DNA of 50,122 bases from a virus, in the IMG/VR virus record IMGVR_UViG_3300031673_000076, positions 1-50,122 of that record; one strand, written 5' to 3'. The notes beneath the pieces were generated by a model that searched no databases, was not told the origin of the DNA, and was given only the letters and a program-made list of their open reading frames with translations. This document shows, piece by piece, positions 8,796 to 16,987 of the stretch. Both the position numbers and the translations under genes were made by a program. How positions within the stretch are numbered: position 1 is the stretch's first letter; the number at the start of each line of letters is the position of its first letter.

Positions 8796-10010
8796 TTAAT
8801 TATCACGTTTACGCTTGATTGCGTATTTCTTTAAATTTGATTGACAATGCACGTCATTCCACACGTCCCAGCGGAGAGGGAGCCGGTTTTCATTGAGCCT
8901 AATCCCATTATTGAGATGCTCGCCCGCTTTCTCATAGTTCCCATCTTCAAATTCAAGCAAACTCAAAAAATTCAGAATTTCAGGGATCACTATTCCAGCA
9001 TTTGTTGTGCATAACTTGTCATAGGGCGACCCGGGTTGTCCGTATAAGTATAAGGCTTCCTCAAAAAGCTCCTTTGCCTTTTCCTTCTTTTTTATCTTTA
9101 GATAATACTGACCCATCAAAAGGTATATACTTATGACCTTATTAGAATATTTCAGCGATTCTTTTCGCACTCGTTCAGCACTTTTTAAATCATTCATTTC
9201 AAGATAGGCGCTGATGCAGTTTACAAAGACTTCCAAATATGAGAACCAACCCTCGTTAAAATCAACTTTCCTTATCAGTTCAATCCACTTTTCACTGAGT
9301 TCCACCGTCTTGGGGAAATCATTCACGGCATAATATGTTTTTACCAAATGTGTGAGTATATGCAAATCTTCTGGGTTCTTAGCATACTCCGCCTCCAGCA
9401 TCGGCAGACTCCGCTCTTTCTTTTTCTCAAATAGTTCTACCTTTTGAAAAACATATCCGTAGTGATTGAATATGACATTGTCAAGAAATAGATATGGCGG
9501 GTCAACACGTGGCTTATTATGAATGCAGAACTGATATAATGGTTTGCCGTTATTCATAAATATTCGGGGCTGAAAGACTTCGGCATACTGGTTCTTGTCA
9601 ACTGTGTAGAAATTCCGAAGTTTAATGAAAATGGTAGGTTCGGTAGTCTGTGGATTCAGTACGGCATCTTCAAGAAAATAAAGGGAATTCTGAGTCAGTT
9701 CCTCGTCAGCATCCACTATCATGAGTCGTTCACCGGTGGCATATTGTATTCCGTAATTCCGGGCAGCCGAGAAGTCCCAGGGGATGAATTTTTTCTGATA
9801 TATTTTGTCAGTGAATTTCTTGGCAATTTTCAGTGTTTTATCAGTGGAGCCAGTATCAACTATGATTAATTCAGCAAGTGGCACCAGTGTATCATCGTCT
9901 TTCATTTGAATGATTGGCAAGAATGAGTCGAGGCATCGTTGTAGGTTGCTCTCCTCGTTTTTGACGATTAAACAGATTGAAAGTTTTGGTTTTCCCTTTA
10001 TTCTATTCAT
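8796..10010 (-). CDS. Family 2 glycosyltransferase with TPR tail
   Basis: 404 residues. The N-terminal GT-A domain carries 'LSICLIVKNEE' (residues 10-20), 'IIVDTGSTDKT' (49-59) and the metal-binding 'DADEE' (100-104). The C-terminal ~200 residues have several TPR-like helical repeats ('KAKELFEEALYLYG', 'EKAGEHLNNGIRLNE'). This GT2-TPR architecture is common in bacterial glycan biosynthesis. The ATGA overlap with the tail chaperone T frame, and the tail genes on both sides, suggest that it glycosylates virion or host surface components. The substrate is unknown. Confidence 0.85.
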   Translation of the reverse strand: MNRIKGKPKLSICLIVKNEESNLQRCLDSFLPIIQMKDDDTLVPLAELIIVDTGSTDKTLKIAKKFTDKIYQKKFIPWDFSAARNYGIQYATGERLMIVDADEELTQNSLYFLEDAVLNPQTTEPTIFIKLRNFYTVDKNQYAEVFQPRIFMNNGKPLYQFCIHNKPRVDPPYLFLDNVIFNHYGYVFQKVELFEKKKERSLPMLEAEYAKNPEDLHILTHLVKTYYAVNDFPKTVELSEKWIELIRKVDFNEGWFSYLEVFVNCISAYLEMNDLKSAERVRKESLKYSNKVISIYLLMGQYYLKIKKKEKAKELFEEALYLYGQPGSPYDKLCTTNAGIVIPEILNFLSLLEFEDGNYEKAGEHLNNGIRLNENRLPLRWDVWNDVHCQSNLKKYAIKRKRDN

Positions 10011-10243
10011 GTTATTAACTCCGATAGGTCTTTCACTTCATACTCCGAGTTATCCTTTGAATCATATTGAGGTACCGACCGTGCCAGCATCATTAAATTA
10101 ACCCATGAGTATTTCCACATAATATCTTCCCATGTGAACCCAAAATAATTGATCAGGCTCCCGATGATTTGCCAGAGGTTGGATGGTTTTTCATCGTCCC
10201 GATCAGGTTTATTTGGTTGATCGAGACGATAGATGCCAAAAAA
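10007..10243 (-). CDS. Tail assembly chaperone T extension (read by -1 frameshift)
   Basis: This open frame has no good start of its own. It overlaps the end of the upstream 194-residue gene in the -1 frame and runs from the slippery heptamer at 10237-10243 to TGA at 10007-10009. The encoded tail includes 'FFGIYRLDQPNKPDRDDEKP' and later 'INYFGFTWEDIMWKYSWVN' and 'SVPQYD', matching the G-T pattern of tail assembly chaperones: a conserved aromatic, helical T domain made only as a G-T fusion. It sits between tail tube and tape measure, the canonical position. Confidence 0.8.
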   Translation of the reverse strand, partial: FFGIYRLDQPNKPDRDDEKPSNLWQIIGSLINYFGFTWEDIMWKYSWVNLMMLARSVPQYDSKDNSEYEVKDLSELIT

Positions 10244-10737
10244 CTTTTTACCCCCATCATGGTCGTAACCAGTATGATAAGTTTCAAAAGTTCATCAGCA
10301 TTCAGGTTATTATTTAAAAATCTTTCAAGTTGACATCTTCTTAACTTATTCCATAGAGTCAATTTCCTGTTAATGATCGCATAGGATATTATTCTGAGTA
10401 TACTGTCCTTATATTTTACAATGTAATCCAAACCCAATTGAAATAATTGTCCGTCATCTTCAATCGTCTTGATGTCCATCTCCATCAGAATCTTAGATAT
10501 ATTAAGTAATGGGTTCAGGTGAATCCGATATATGCGAAACTTTCTGCTGGGTTTCAATATCTTCAGTTTATGGAGAATATTCTTGGTTTTATAAGTAACC
10601 TCGAAATCCACCCCCTCGTCAAGTATCGTACTTAATGCCTTGAGTTCAATATTCTCTTTGCCAGTGTTTACTTCCCCTTCAAGTACTCGCATTCTATTTT
10701 CTAATTCAATCTGTTCTCTGGTTTTTTCCCCTTCCAT
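10153..10737 (-). CDS. Tail assembly chaperone G
   Basis: 194 residues, helical and charged at the N-terminus (MEGEKTREQIELENR), located between the tail tube gene and the tape measure. It would bind the tape measure protein during tail assembly. The product ends 'SGKSSGA' when no frameshift occurs. A T TTT TTG slippery site near the 3' end allows fusion to the overlapping T frame. I do not see strong similarity to a named G protein; the call rests on position, size and the frameshift architecture. Confidence 0.75.
   Translation of the reverse strand: MEGEKTREQIELENRMRVLEGEVNTGKENIELKALSTILDEGVDFEVTYKTKNILHKLKILKPSRKFRIYRIHLNPLLNISKILMEMDIKTIEDDGQLFQLGLDYIVKYKDSILRIISYAIINRKLTLWNKLRRCQLERFLNNNLNADELLKLIILVTTMMGVKSFLASIVSINQINLIGTMKNHPTSGKSSGA
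10237..10243 (-). promoter_or_regulatory. Predicted -1 ribosomal frameshift site (T TTT TTG)
   Basis: On the minus strand the codons are AGT TTT TTG, so the heptamer T TTT TTG is in exact X XXY YYZ phase and re-pairs well after a -1 slip (TTT TTT). The 0 frame stops at 10153. The -1 frame is open from about 40 bases upstream of the heptamer to 10007. Dual-frame tail chaperones with such sites are conserved across long-tailed phages. Confidence 0.75.
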
Positions 10738-10756
10738 TATTCCCCTCGATTATTTT

Positions 10757-10785
10757 ATGAGGAGTCTTTTTCAGGGACTCCCCAT
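10757..10785 (-). terminator. Hairpin between tail tube and chaperone genes (possible weak terminator or processing site)
   Basis: A 10-bp stem (10757-10766 with 10776-10785, one G-U) has a 9-base A-rich loop. The sequence that follows on the minus strand (TCATAAAATAATC) is AT-rich but lacks a proper T-run. It probably stabilises or partly terminates the abundant tail tube message. Confidence 0.45.
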
Positions 10786-10791
10786 ATTAAG

Positions 10792-11322
10792 TTAAACTTG
10801 GATGATTCGGCATGGTGTTTTGTATGCTGCCACTGAAGTATCAGGGCAGAGAGCCTCCACCTTGAAATTAAGTTGCCCGGTATCATTCCTTGCAAATTTC
10901 AAATCTGCGCCAACAGTCAATGATCCTCTGGCTATCTGGATTTTGATTTTCTTGAGGTTTACCGTATCAGAAATAGCCTCAAAAGCAAATTCTCGTATAG
11001 CTAAGGATGTTGCCGGCATCTTGTAACATGTCGTACCGCTCACCGATCCACCGAATGCAAGAATCAACATACTCGTTCCCAAATCCCGTGAAGCGAACTC
11101 AAGATATTGAGATGCATCCGTACTTATTGATACATCGGGTGTTGATTTATCTTCGACCATTATATTGGTCACAGTGGGAGGTTCTTTTACATAATGGGCA
11201 CTACCGGGAACCAGATTCCCTAAAGTGATTAATGCGGCAGGTATTGTCCCAATGGTTGTAATTACACCATACCGCAATTGTGAAAACCCCACGATGCGTG
11301 TGCCTGTTTTTATACTTCCCAT
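10792..11322 (-). CDS. Major tail (tube) protein
   Basis: 176 residues, beta-rich with a Gly/Thr/Val composition ('RIVGFSQLRYGVITTIGTIP', 'TDASQYLEFASRDLGTS', 'LKKIKIQIARGSLTVGADL'). It follows the tail completion genes and precedes the G/GT chaperones, the standard slot for the tube subunit. Size fits the family (about 150-250 residues). A strong downstream hairpin is consistent with high expression. Confidence 0.7.
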   Translation of the reverse strand: MGSIKTGTRIVGFSQLRYGVITTIGTIPAALITLGNLVPGSAHYVKEPPTVTNIMVEDKSTPDVSISTDASQYLEFASRDLGTSMLILAFGGSVSGTTCYKMPATSLAIREFAFEAISDTVNLKKIKIQIARGSLTVGADLKFARNDTGQLNFKVEALCPDTSVAAYKTPCRIIQV

Positions 11323-11334
11323 AACATTATCTCC

Positions 11335-11742
11335 TTATGGTAAAAACTGAATTGTACAATTTACCCGTATCGAAACGTAAGACATGCCAGGTTGGTCATA
11401 ATCAGAAATCAATAACTGACTGTTAATTTCAGCATTGAAATATGACGACCCGACCGTGTATGCCTCGATAGCGGTTATTACTTTCGTTGCGATTGCCCGC
11501 AACTTAACATTATCAGGTATTCCGGGAGCGATGTCCGGACAATGACAATTTATTATAGCCGTGCAGTTCTGCAGGTCTATGTCCTGTCCGCCGGTGATTG
11601 GCAGTGAAAGAATTACTATATCCCGTTTTATCGAGTCAACTGGTTTCCTGTCACGGTACACTCTTCCGTCAAGAAGTGCCGTTATCGCCACTACGTTAAT
11701 GAGCGGGTACAGGGTATCAATCACATCAAATGTGGTTTTCAT
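11335..11742 (-). CDS. Tail terminator/completion protein-like
   Basis: 135 residues of alpha-beta composition ('DVIDTLYPLINVVAITALLDG', 'RKPVDSIKRDIVILSLP'). The order connector, head closure, HK97 gp10-like, this gene, tail tube is that of lambda gpU/HK97-type tail terminators. The start overlaps the upstream stop by one base at 11742. The assignment is positional. Confidence 0.6.
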   Translation of the reverse strand: MKTTFDVIDTLYPLINVVAITALLDGRVYRDRKPVDSIKRDIVILSLPITGGQDIDLQNCTAIINCHCPDIAPGIPDNVKLRAIATKVITAIEAYTVGSSYFNAEINSQLLISDYDQPGMSYVSIRVNCTIQFLP

Positions 11743-12194
11743 TATGACGCCCCCAACATCTTCTTAATCTGCTTACAAAGTTTTTCGCCCATCTGGGCAC
11801 CCCCCGTGATAACATCATAACCTTTCGACTCAACGGCAGCGGCATATTCCATTCCGGCGGTTACAACGAGAACGAAACCGTCCGGGAATGTCTCTGCTAA
11901 TTCCGTCATTAATGCCTCACCAGCACTGATACCTTCTGCACCCTGTTTTACCTGTTCGAGTTGTTTCTCTTTGATTATACCGTCTTTAATGACGGCATAA
12001 CCTATTGAACTGCGCAAATTACCTGTGCGGTCATGAAAACTGCCGCCTGCGGGTGTTTTTTTCCTTGCGTAATTCGAGACCTTGATTCCGATAAAAGAAA
12101 GTACTTCAAAAGCTCTTCGCTCCTTATCATTGGCAAACTTATCAATGTACCGGTTTATGTCGGATTGTGTGAACTCTGGTATCAATCCTGGCAT
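11742..12194 (-). CDS. HK97 gp10-like head-tail/tail completion protein
   Basis: 150 residues. 'DRTGNLRSSIGYAVIKDG' and 'VTAGMEYAAAVESKGYDVI' are the hallmark segments of the HK97-gp10-like family: a T-G-x-L-R-x-S turn, then A-x-x-Y-A-x-x-V-E. The protein joins the tail terminator to the connector during assembly. It overlaps the upstream gene by 13 bp. Confidence 0.85.
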   Translation of the reverse strand: MPGLIPEFTQSDINRYIDKFANDKERRAFEVLSFIGIKVSNYARKKTPAGGSFHDRTGNLRSSIGYAVIKDGIIKEKQLEQVKQGAEGISAGEALMTELAETFPDGFVLVVTAGMEYAAAVESKGYDVITGGAQMGEKLCKQIKKMLGAS

Positions 12195-12499
12195 TTTATC
12201 TCCACATGCTTCTGATAAGCAAATAACTGAACTATGATATGGTCAGCATTAAAAAATGTGAGCTTCGCATCCTTTGGAATTGTACTCACACCAGTAAATA
12301 GAGGGGTAAATACCTCCCATTCGTAATTCAGAACAGCCCCGCCGGCGCCAGTAATAAATCGAGAGACGGCTGAATGTGGCTGTATATCACATAACACTCC
12401 GATAGTATGGACTGTGCCGGGAGTCCATGTTCCAACGGTATTGTAAGTCCCGGCAGAAGCCCATGAGAACACGGCGGTATGTGGGTATTTGCTTACCAT
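12182..12499 (-). CDS. Head closure protein (head-tail joining)
   Basis: 105 residues, small beta-barrel-like sequence ('HTAVFSWASAGTYNTVGTWTPG', 'IPKDAKLTFFNADHIIVQLFAYQKHVEIKC'). In this position (after the connector, before gp10-like) phages encode the SPP1 gp16/HK97 stopper. It overlaps both neighbours by a few bases, indicating coupled translation. Confidence 0.6.
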   Translation of the reverse strand: MVSKYPHTAVFSWASAGTYNTVGTWTPGTVHTIGVLCDIQPHSAVSRFITGAGGAVLNYEWEVFTPLFTGVSTIPKDAKLTFFNADHIIVQLFAYQKHVEIKCQD

Positions 12500-12795
12500 A
12501 TCTGCGTACCGTCAACGGTTGCTATTACAGGCTCAATAACCCACTTTTTTAGAATCTCCCGTCTCATTGACATTAAAGTCCCTTTTGAATAGTCAATATA
12601 CCGAGAGCCTTCTTTCAGAATGGGATGCCCGCACATCCACAAATAAATATCTGCGGCAGCCAACTCAACTACCTGCTGATTAGCTGCCGTATAAGTTGCC
12701 TTCGGATTAGTAACGCCCCTGTCTATGAGAGTTTTATTTAAAAGGTTGTCATTCTCATATTCCAGAAGGCTCTGAAGTGCCTCTTTGATCGTCAT
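12493..12795 (-). CDS. Head-tail connector protein
   Basis: 100 residues, mostly helical ('IKEALQSLLEYENDNLLNKTL', 'NQQVVELAAADIYLWMCGHP'), immediately downstream of the major capsid gene. This fits the gp6/gp15-like adaptor that docks on the portal. Identity rests on size, predicted helicity and gene order. Confidence 0.6.
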   Translation of the reverse strand: MTIKEALQSLLEYENDNLLNKTLIDRGVTNPKATYTAANQQVVELAAADIYLWMCGHPILKEGSRYIDYSKGTLMSMRREILKKWVIEPVIATVDGTQIW

Positions 12796-12816
12796 CTTAT
12801 TACTCAGTTAAATTGT

Positions 12817-13896
12817 TTATGCCCATGTAGTTGCATGGAGTGTGTAAAGGTTTATACAATCATTAACAGAAGGCCATGAGGGAAAAGCATTCGCTTCCCC
12901 AACCGTCCATTCACAGACGGGATTTGTTTCTGAATACTTTTGTATCAGGATATTTTCCTGTTTAGCCAAAGTTGCCTGTTTGGGCGGATTCATTTCCGTT
13001 GCTATCGGGCCGAAATACATATCACCGACAGCCAACTCAGGAATGAATAATACATGACCAGTTACCCATGGTGTAACTGTGCTCTGCGTATTATCTTGAT
13101 TTTCCAGAATAAGAGTCTGGTCAACTAAAATAATTTGTGGCAGACCCATACCTTCAAGCATGGTATTGGCGATTGCAAGTGTAGGTGCCAATCTTACTTT
13201 TGTTCCGCCATAAAGGTATCCGAAACAGTAATTCTGCACTTGTGTCGATGCCTGGAAATATCCCCAGTCAGTATAGTCCATGAGTGCATATTTCAGCTTA
13301 ATACCCCATCCTCTGGCTTCAGTTTGAGCAGTTATAAAGTCAGTGATTGGCGTTGTAGTGCCAACCGCGGCAGTCCATACAACCGCAGCGCAATTTTTGT
13401 TTGCGGATGCCATCTGAGAATCTATATTTGATGTGGTTATAATACCCGCATTGGACGTTGCCGAAAGTCCGATATAACTCTGTGATAATAGACGAAGTGC
13501 AAGAAATTCGAGTCTTGCTTTCACGCCCTCAAAACAGAATTTAACATCGTCAAATACCAGTTTCATGATAGTTTTCTGCTCGGTATTTGCCATCGCTTTC
13601 AAAATGCTGTATTTATTCAAATCGGTCTCACGCATCGGCCTGCTGATCCTAATGGCTGGTATATCTCCTTTCAACGTAGTCACTATCGGACGCCGTTTAA
13701 TTGGAGCACTTGAATTATATGCAACAACATCAGCCATTACTGGCTTGCCTTCCGATCCTACAAGCGTTTCATAATCAAGAAACGGCGTTATTTGTGGAGG
13801 AAAGAAATCAGGCCAGAAATACTGTTTAATACCTCTGTTTGACAAATAGGCTGTCAAATTTTTCTTATTTATCTCACTTAACAATGAGTATTCCAT
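12817..13896 (-). CDS. Major capsid protein (lambda E-like fold)
   Basis: 359 residues. 'KPVMADVVAYNSSAPIKRRP', followed by 'DIPAIRISRPMRETDLNKY', is characteristic of the phage major capsid protein E family. An HK97 fold is expected, with an E-loop in this region. Scaffold and a second head protein lie directly upstream and the connectors directly downstream. A strong ribosome binding site (GGAGGTGAAATC) precedes the ATG. No protease gene is visible, in keeping with a separate scaffold instead of a fused delta domain. Confidence 0.85.
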   Translation of the reverse strand: MEYSLLSEINKKNLTAYLSNRGIKQYFWPDFFPPQITPFLDYETLVGSEGKPVMADVVAYNSSAPIKRRPIVTTLKGDIPAIRISRPMRETDLNKYSILKAMANTEQKTIMKLVFDDVKFCFEGVKARLEFLALRLLSQSYIGLSATSNAGIITTSNIDSQMASANKNCAAVVWTAAVGTTTPITDFITAQTEARGWGIKLKYALMDYTDWGYFQASTQVQNYCFGYLYGGTKVRLAPTLAIANTMLEGMGLPQIILVDQTLILENQDNTQSTVTPWVTGHVLFIPELAVGDMYFGPIATEMNPPKQATLAKQENILIQKYSETNPVCEWTVGEANAFPSWPSVNDCINLYTLHATTWA

Positions 13897-13910
13897 TAGA
13901 TTTCACCTCC

Positions 13911-14573
13911 TTACACGAATCTTATGCGATCGGTTAATGGTGTTTTAACAGCTTCAGTAGGTGCGCTAAATGGCATACGTGATTCATTAACTTCACCACG
14001 TGTCACTGCACCAGCTGTTATGTTAGTAAGAGTCGTTCCATCATCCTTACGGACACGAATCGAATCAAGAAGCAAACAGTCCGCCTTATATAATGGAGCT
14101 GCTCCCGTTGCGAGTCCACCAGCTAAGGCTTGCTGAAGTTTTGTACCGGTAATTGCGGTACAATGAAGTCCACCACTTCCGGCTGTCAGAAGGATAATAT
14201 CTGTGCCGACGCCGTTCGTTTTCGTACCGATAGTAATAGCTGCGATTGTCACGGCTGTTCCACGGTTGTCCACCATGATGTATTCACCAACCTTAAAATT
14301 CTGGCCGGGTACACCTGGAATATTGGCGCTGTACACATAAATGCAGACACATGCTGCTGTGCCAAGTGTGCGTTTCAATGTTGCTGTTTTGACAGGATTA
14401 TATAATCCCGCCGTTGAAGCATTTTTGTGCAGTGGCGTTCCTGCGAATAGTTCAAGTGTTGAGGTTGGTATGTTGGTTGTAGCTATTGTCACACCGCCCT
14501 TTATATCACTTAAAATATCCAGAAATACAGGATAATACTGCTTTTCTGATTCTGCTGTAATTGCTAAAGACAT
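13911..14573 (-). CDS. Head decoration or minor head protein
   Basis: 220 residues, Gly/Ala/Thr/Val rich and almost entirely beta, with long low-charge segments ('TVTIAAITIGTKTNGVGTD', 'LQQALAGGLATGAAPLYKAD'). The order scaffold, this gene, major capsid matches decoration proteins (lambda D position) and head fibres, although it is larger than typical D (about 110). Function inferred. Confidence 0.6.
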   Translation of the reverse strand: MSLAITAESEKQYYPVFLDILSDIKGGVTIATTNIPTSTLELFAGTPLHKNASTAGLYNPVKTATLKRTLGTAACVCIYVYSANIPGVPGQNFKVGEYIMVDNRGTAVTIAAITIGTKTNGVGTDIILLTAGSGGLHCTAITGTKLQQALAGGLATGAAPLYKADCLLLDSIRVRKDDGTTLTNITAGAVTRGEVNESRMPFSAPTEAVKTPLTDRIRFV

Positions 14574-14589
14574 ATTTTATTCACCTCTC

Positions 14590-15321
14590 TCATTTCTTTT
14601 GTGAATTTACTTGTTCAGCGGCGAGTCCTCCGGTATTTGCAGTTGCAGTTTCGCTTTTTGCAAAATCAATTATAGCGCTTTCTCCAACAGTCATTCCGGC
14701 TAAGCCCTTCTTAACCGGGCTTAAATCTCCGCTCTCAATTTTCTTGTCTATTACTGATTGCTCACGGGTAAGTATCTTGTCTCCAAAATCCTTCACCGCT
14801 GCCTTGACGCCCTCAAGATTGTCAACCTTGATATAAGAGGCAAAATCTTCTGTCAATCCTGCCGTCTTAAGTTCCTGTTTCACCGCAGCCGTGATTCTTT
14901 CAGATGTGGTAACCGTTGAGAAATTCTGTATCAATTCTTTAAGGGTTTTGACTTCATCTCTCAGGGTCGCCATCTCTTTTTGCTCCGGTGTGAGGTCTTT
15001 GGTCTTGAGTTCATCATCTTTCTTCTTTTTATCCTCATCGGCAGTCTTTTTCAGCTTTTCTTCTTGAGTCTTCGTGTATTGGGTAATCCTGCGGTCAGTC
15101 TCGCTCTGGATGTACCGTGTCAATGAATCCTCAAGCCCTGCATTTTTAACCGCTGCGAGAAATTTATCTTGTGTCAGATTTTTCAAACTGTCCATGTCCG
15201 TTTTCAGTTGCGTTACTGCCCCTGCAATCTCGTCCACCGTTTTGACTGTAATCTGATCAAACAGTTCTTCGGCAAGACCTGCCTTTTTCAGTGCTTGCTT
15301 AATCTCCTGCTCATATAACAT
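14590..15321 (-). CDS. Capsid scaffolding protein
   Basis: 243 residues, highly charged and alpha-helical. The central coiled coil (about residues 75-130) carries runs such as 'KKTADEDKKKKDDELKTKD'. A helical C-terminus precedes the decoration and capsid genes. Short 'KQ[AE]LK[KT]AGL' segments occur twice (near residues 8 and 155), suggesting an internal duplication. The composition and position are typical of phage scaffolds. An intrinsic terminator lies just upstream, so this gene may start a separately tuned transcript. Confidence 0.75.
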   Translation of the reverse strand: MLYEQEIKQALKKAGLAEELFDQITVKTVDEIAGAVTQLKTDMDSLKNLTQDKFLAAVKNAGLEDSLTRYIQSETDRRITQYTKTQEEKLKKTADEDKKKKDDELKTKDLTPEQKEMATLRDEVKTLKELIQNFSTVTTSERITAAVKQELKTAGLTEDFASYIKVDNLEGVKAAVKDFGDKILTREQSVIDKKIESGDLSPVKKGLAGMTVGESAIIDFAKSETATANTGGLAAEQVNSQKK

Positions 15322-15349
15322 TTGAATATGCTCCTTTATTTGATGTTAA

Positions 15350-15380
15350 TAAAAAAGGCTGATGCATAAAGCACCAGCCT
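15350..15380 (-). terminator. Intrinsic terminator/attenuator upstream of the scaffold gene
   Basis: The stem is formed by 15356-15365 and 15371-15380: 10 bp with one G-T (G-U in RNA) pair and a 5-base loop. On the minus strand it is followed by TTTTTTATT. It would end or attenuate transcription coming from the accessory island before the scaffold and capsid genes. Confidence 0.8.
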
Positions 15381-15448
15381 GGTTGTTCCATAACCGATAT
15401 TATTAATTCAATAAATTATTTAATATTTTATTTTATAAACCCATTATT

Positions 15449-15640
15449 TCACTTCCTTGTTTCGTGAATTATAAAAGTCGTAAATTCGCCATCTTCAAAA
15501 CATGGTGATATATGACCATAATAGGGCAATCCTGTGCTTGATAAAATCGTTTTATCTTTCACTAATGTATCAATTTCGTTTATTAATGTATTTATGTCAA
15601 GAGTTTTTTTTGATTGCTCTGTTTTGAGAAAGGCTGCCAT
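15449..15640 (-). CDS. Small hypothetical protein
   Basis: 63 residues (MAAFLKTEQSKKTLDINTL). The N-terminal half is helical; the C-terminal half contains 'GLPYYGHISPCFEDGEFTTF'. It is the last gene of the accessory island before the terminator at 15350-15380. No family is recognised. Confidence 0.55.
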   Translation of the reverse strand: MAAFLKTEQSKKTLDINTLINEIDTLVKDKTILSSTGLPYYGHISPCFEDGEFTTFIIHETRK

Positions 15641-15645
15641 CCTAT

Positions 15646-15888
15646 CTATTCCTTACAGTATTTTTCATAAAGAGCGGATGCCTTCAACCCGATACTTGCA
15701 TGTCCTGAAGTATTCGCTCGTGCAATACATGCCCTCAGTGCGGGACACGAAATTTTACCCTTATCATTTCCGCTCCATACCTTGTAAGGAAACTTCTTAC
15801 CAGCCATCAAGAAAAAACTCTGCGGAAGTTCCTCACGTTCCTTATCGGATGGCGCTGTCCACGTCCCACTTTTTACCACATTAGCCAT
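15646..15888 (-). CDS. Hypothetical phage head-module protein
   Basis: 80 residues. The sequence 'FFLMAGKKFPYK', then 'ISCPALRACIARANTSGH' and 'ASALYEKYCKE', resembles a short family found beside phage head morphogenesis genes, in which an RKFPYK-like strand precedes two helices. The role is unknown; possibly an assembly cofactor. Confidence 0.6.
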   Translation of the reverse strand: MANVVKSGTWTAPSDKEREELPQSFFLMAGKKFPYKVWSGNDKGKISCPALRACIARANTSGHASIGLKASALYEKYCKE

Positions 15889-15892
15889 TTTA

Positions 15893-16189
15893 TTACCTCC
15901 GTTTTAATGCATTTTTAAGTTTCTGAGTCGCCATCTCTACATCCGCAGGAATGGCAGGCTCAAATAGAATGCCATTATGTGATTTACAATGTGCCCTCGC
16001 TTCTCCTTCAGTCCACGTAGTTATGGGATAGCGGTATGCCTGTTCCACTGATCCCGATGTTGTGCCATGTTTCAGCACACCAAAAAGTATCCGATATGAT
16101 TTGCCGTTATGTTCCCGCTCACGTGAGCCAAGTATGGTCATGGTTTCGGGATTGCGAAGTCGGCAGGAATGTTCAGCATGGTACGGCAT
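15893..16189 (-). CDS. Hypothetical protein of the head-module 'MPYHAEHSCRLRNP' type
   Basis: 98 residues. It starts MPYHAEHSCRLRNPE and contains 'TWTEGEARAHCKSHNG' followed by 'FEPA'. Proteins with this opening and a W-[TS]-x-x-x-A-[RK]-x-[WH] helix are common near prohead protease and capsid genes of environmental phages, sometimes fused to them. No protease triad is seen here. Function unknown. Confidence 0.65.
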   Translation of the reverse strand: MPYHAEHSCRLRNPETMTILGSREREHNGKSYRILFGVLKHGTTSGSVEQAYRYPITTWTEGEARAHCKSHNGILFEPAIPADVEMATQKLKNALKRR

Positions 16190-16192
16190 GGT

Positions 16193-16954
16193 TTATCCCT
16201 TCATTTTCCTCACAAAGTCCATGTGGATTCGCTTCAACTCTTCAAATCTCATGAATATGATGTCGGTATACTGGTATCTTGTATCGAGTCCGTACATCTC
16301 GATATTCACCGCCTCAAATCCGATATGTTTAAAATTGCCGAGAATATCCTCAAGTGGAATCACCTCATCAACTATCTGTTGCATCCCGCTGAGTTCCTGT
16401 TTCATGACCACCTGGAATCGTGCATCGGGAATGTTCAGGTAGACGGTTGTGTGATCATGTGAATGTGCCTCCACCGTAGACAAGAATGATATTACTTTAT
16501 CAGGTGGAATATGCTCAAGAACATCAGCCATGACAATAACATCAAACTTCTTACCCAATATAATATCACAATTATCGGCAATCATATAGGTTATGTTTTT
16601 ATGAGCCGAATGCTCTTTCGCAAACTCAATCAACTTAGGGGATATGTCCACCGCCGTAACGACTGCTCCCAAGCGTGCCATGAATACCGATGTGATTCCA
16701 GTACCACAACCCAAATCCAGCACGGTATTCTTGTAACTAATAATCGAACCGAGCTTCTGTTTTATGTGCAAATGTCGGGGATTATCCCGCTTGTGATCAA
16801 CTTTCAGGTGATCCAGGAAGTTATCATAAAATTCTACAATCGGATCATTTGTTACTGGTAGACTTTCTATAGTTCCCCCTTTATTGACTGTTTTTGAACT
16901 GGCTTTGGCTGTTATCTTTCTGTTATATGCTCTTTTTGGTTTTACCGGTGTCAT
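16193..16954 (-). CDS. SAM-dependent methyltransferase (class I)
   Basis: 253 residues. A basic ~25-residue N-terminal extension (KPKRAYNRKITAKASSK) precedes a class I Rossmann methyltransferase: motif I 'VLDLGCGTG' (78-86), acidic motif II 'VTAVDISPKLIEFA', and 'KFDVIVMADVLEHIPPD' (motif IV region). The family resembles UbiG/Methyltransf_11-type enzymes acting on small molecules or sugars. It is clustered with a GT4-like glycosyltransferase in the island between the MuF and scaffold genes, so a role in modifying a glycan on virion or cell surface is plausible but inferred. Confidence 0.85.
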   Translation of the reverse strand: MTPVKPKRAYNRKITAKASSKTVNKGGTIESLPVTNDPIVEFYDNFLDHLKVDHKRDNPRHLHIKQKLGSIISYKNTVLDLGCGTGITSVFMARLGAVVTAVDISPKLIEFAKEHSAHKNITYMIADNCDIILGKKFDVIVMADVLEHIPPDKVISFLSTVEAHSHDHTTVYLNIPDARFQVVMKQELSGMQQIVDEVIPLEDILGNFKHIGFEAVNIEMYGLDTRYQYTDIIFMRFEELKRIHMDFVRKMKG

Positions 16955-16987
16955 ATTTTTTACCTCTCCAATTTCATAACAAGTAAG

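Noticed and set aside
15888-15893. Prohead protease among 15.4-16.2 kb small genes
   Set aside because: These proteins are too short and have no Ser/His catalytic motif; a separate scaffold gene is present instead.
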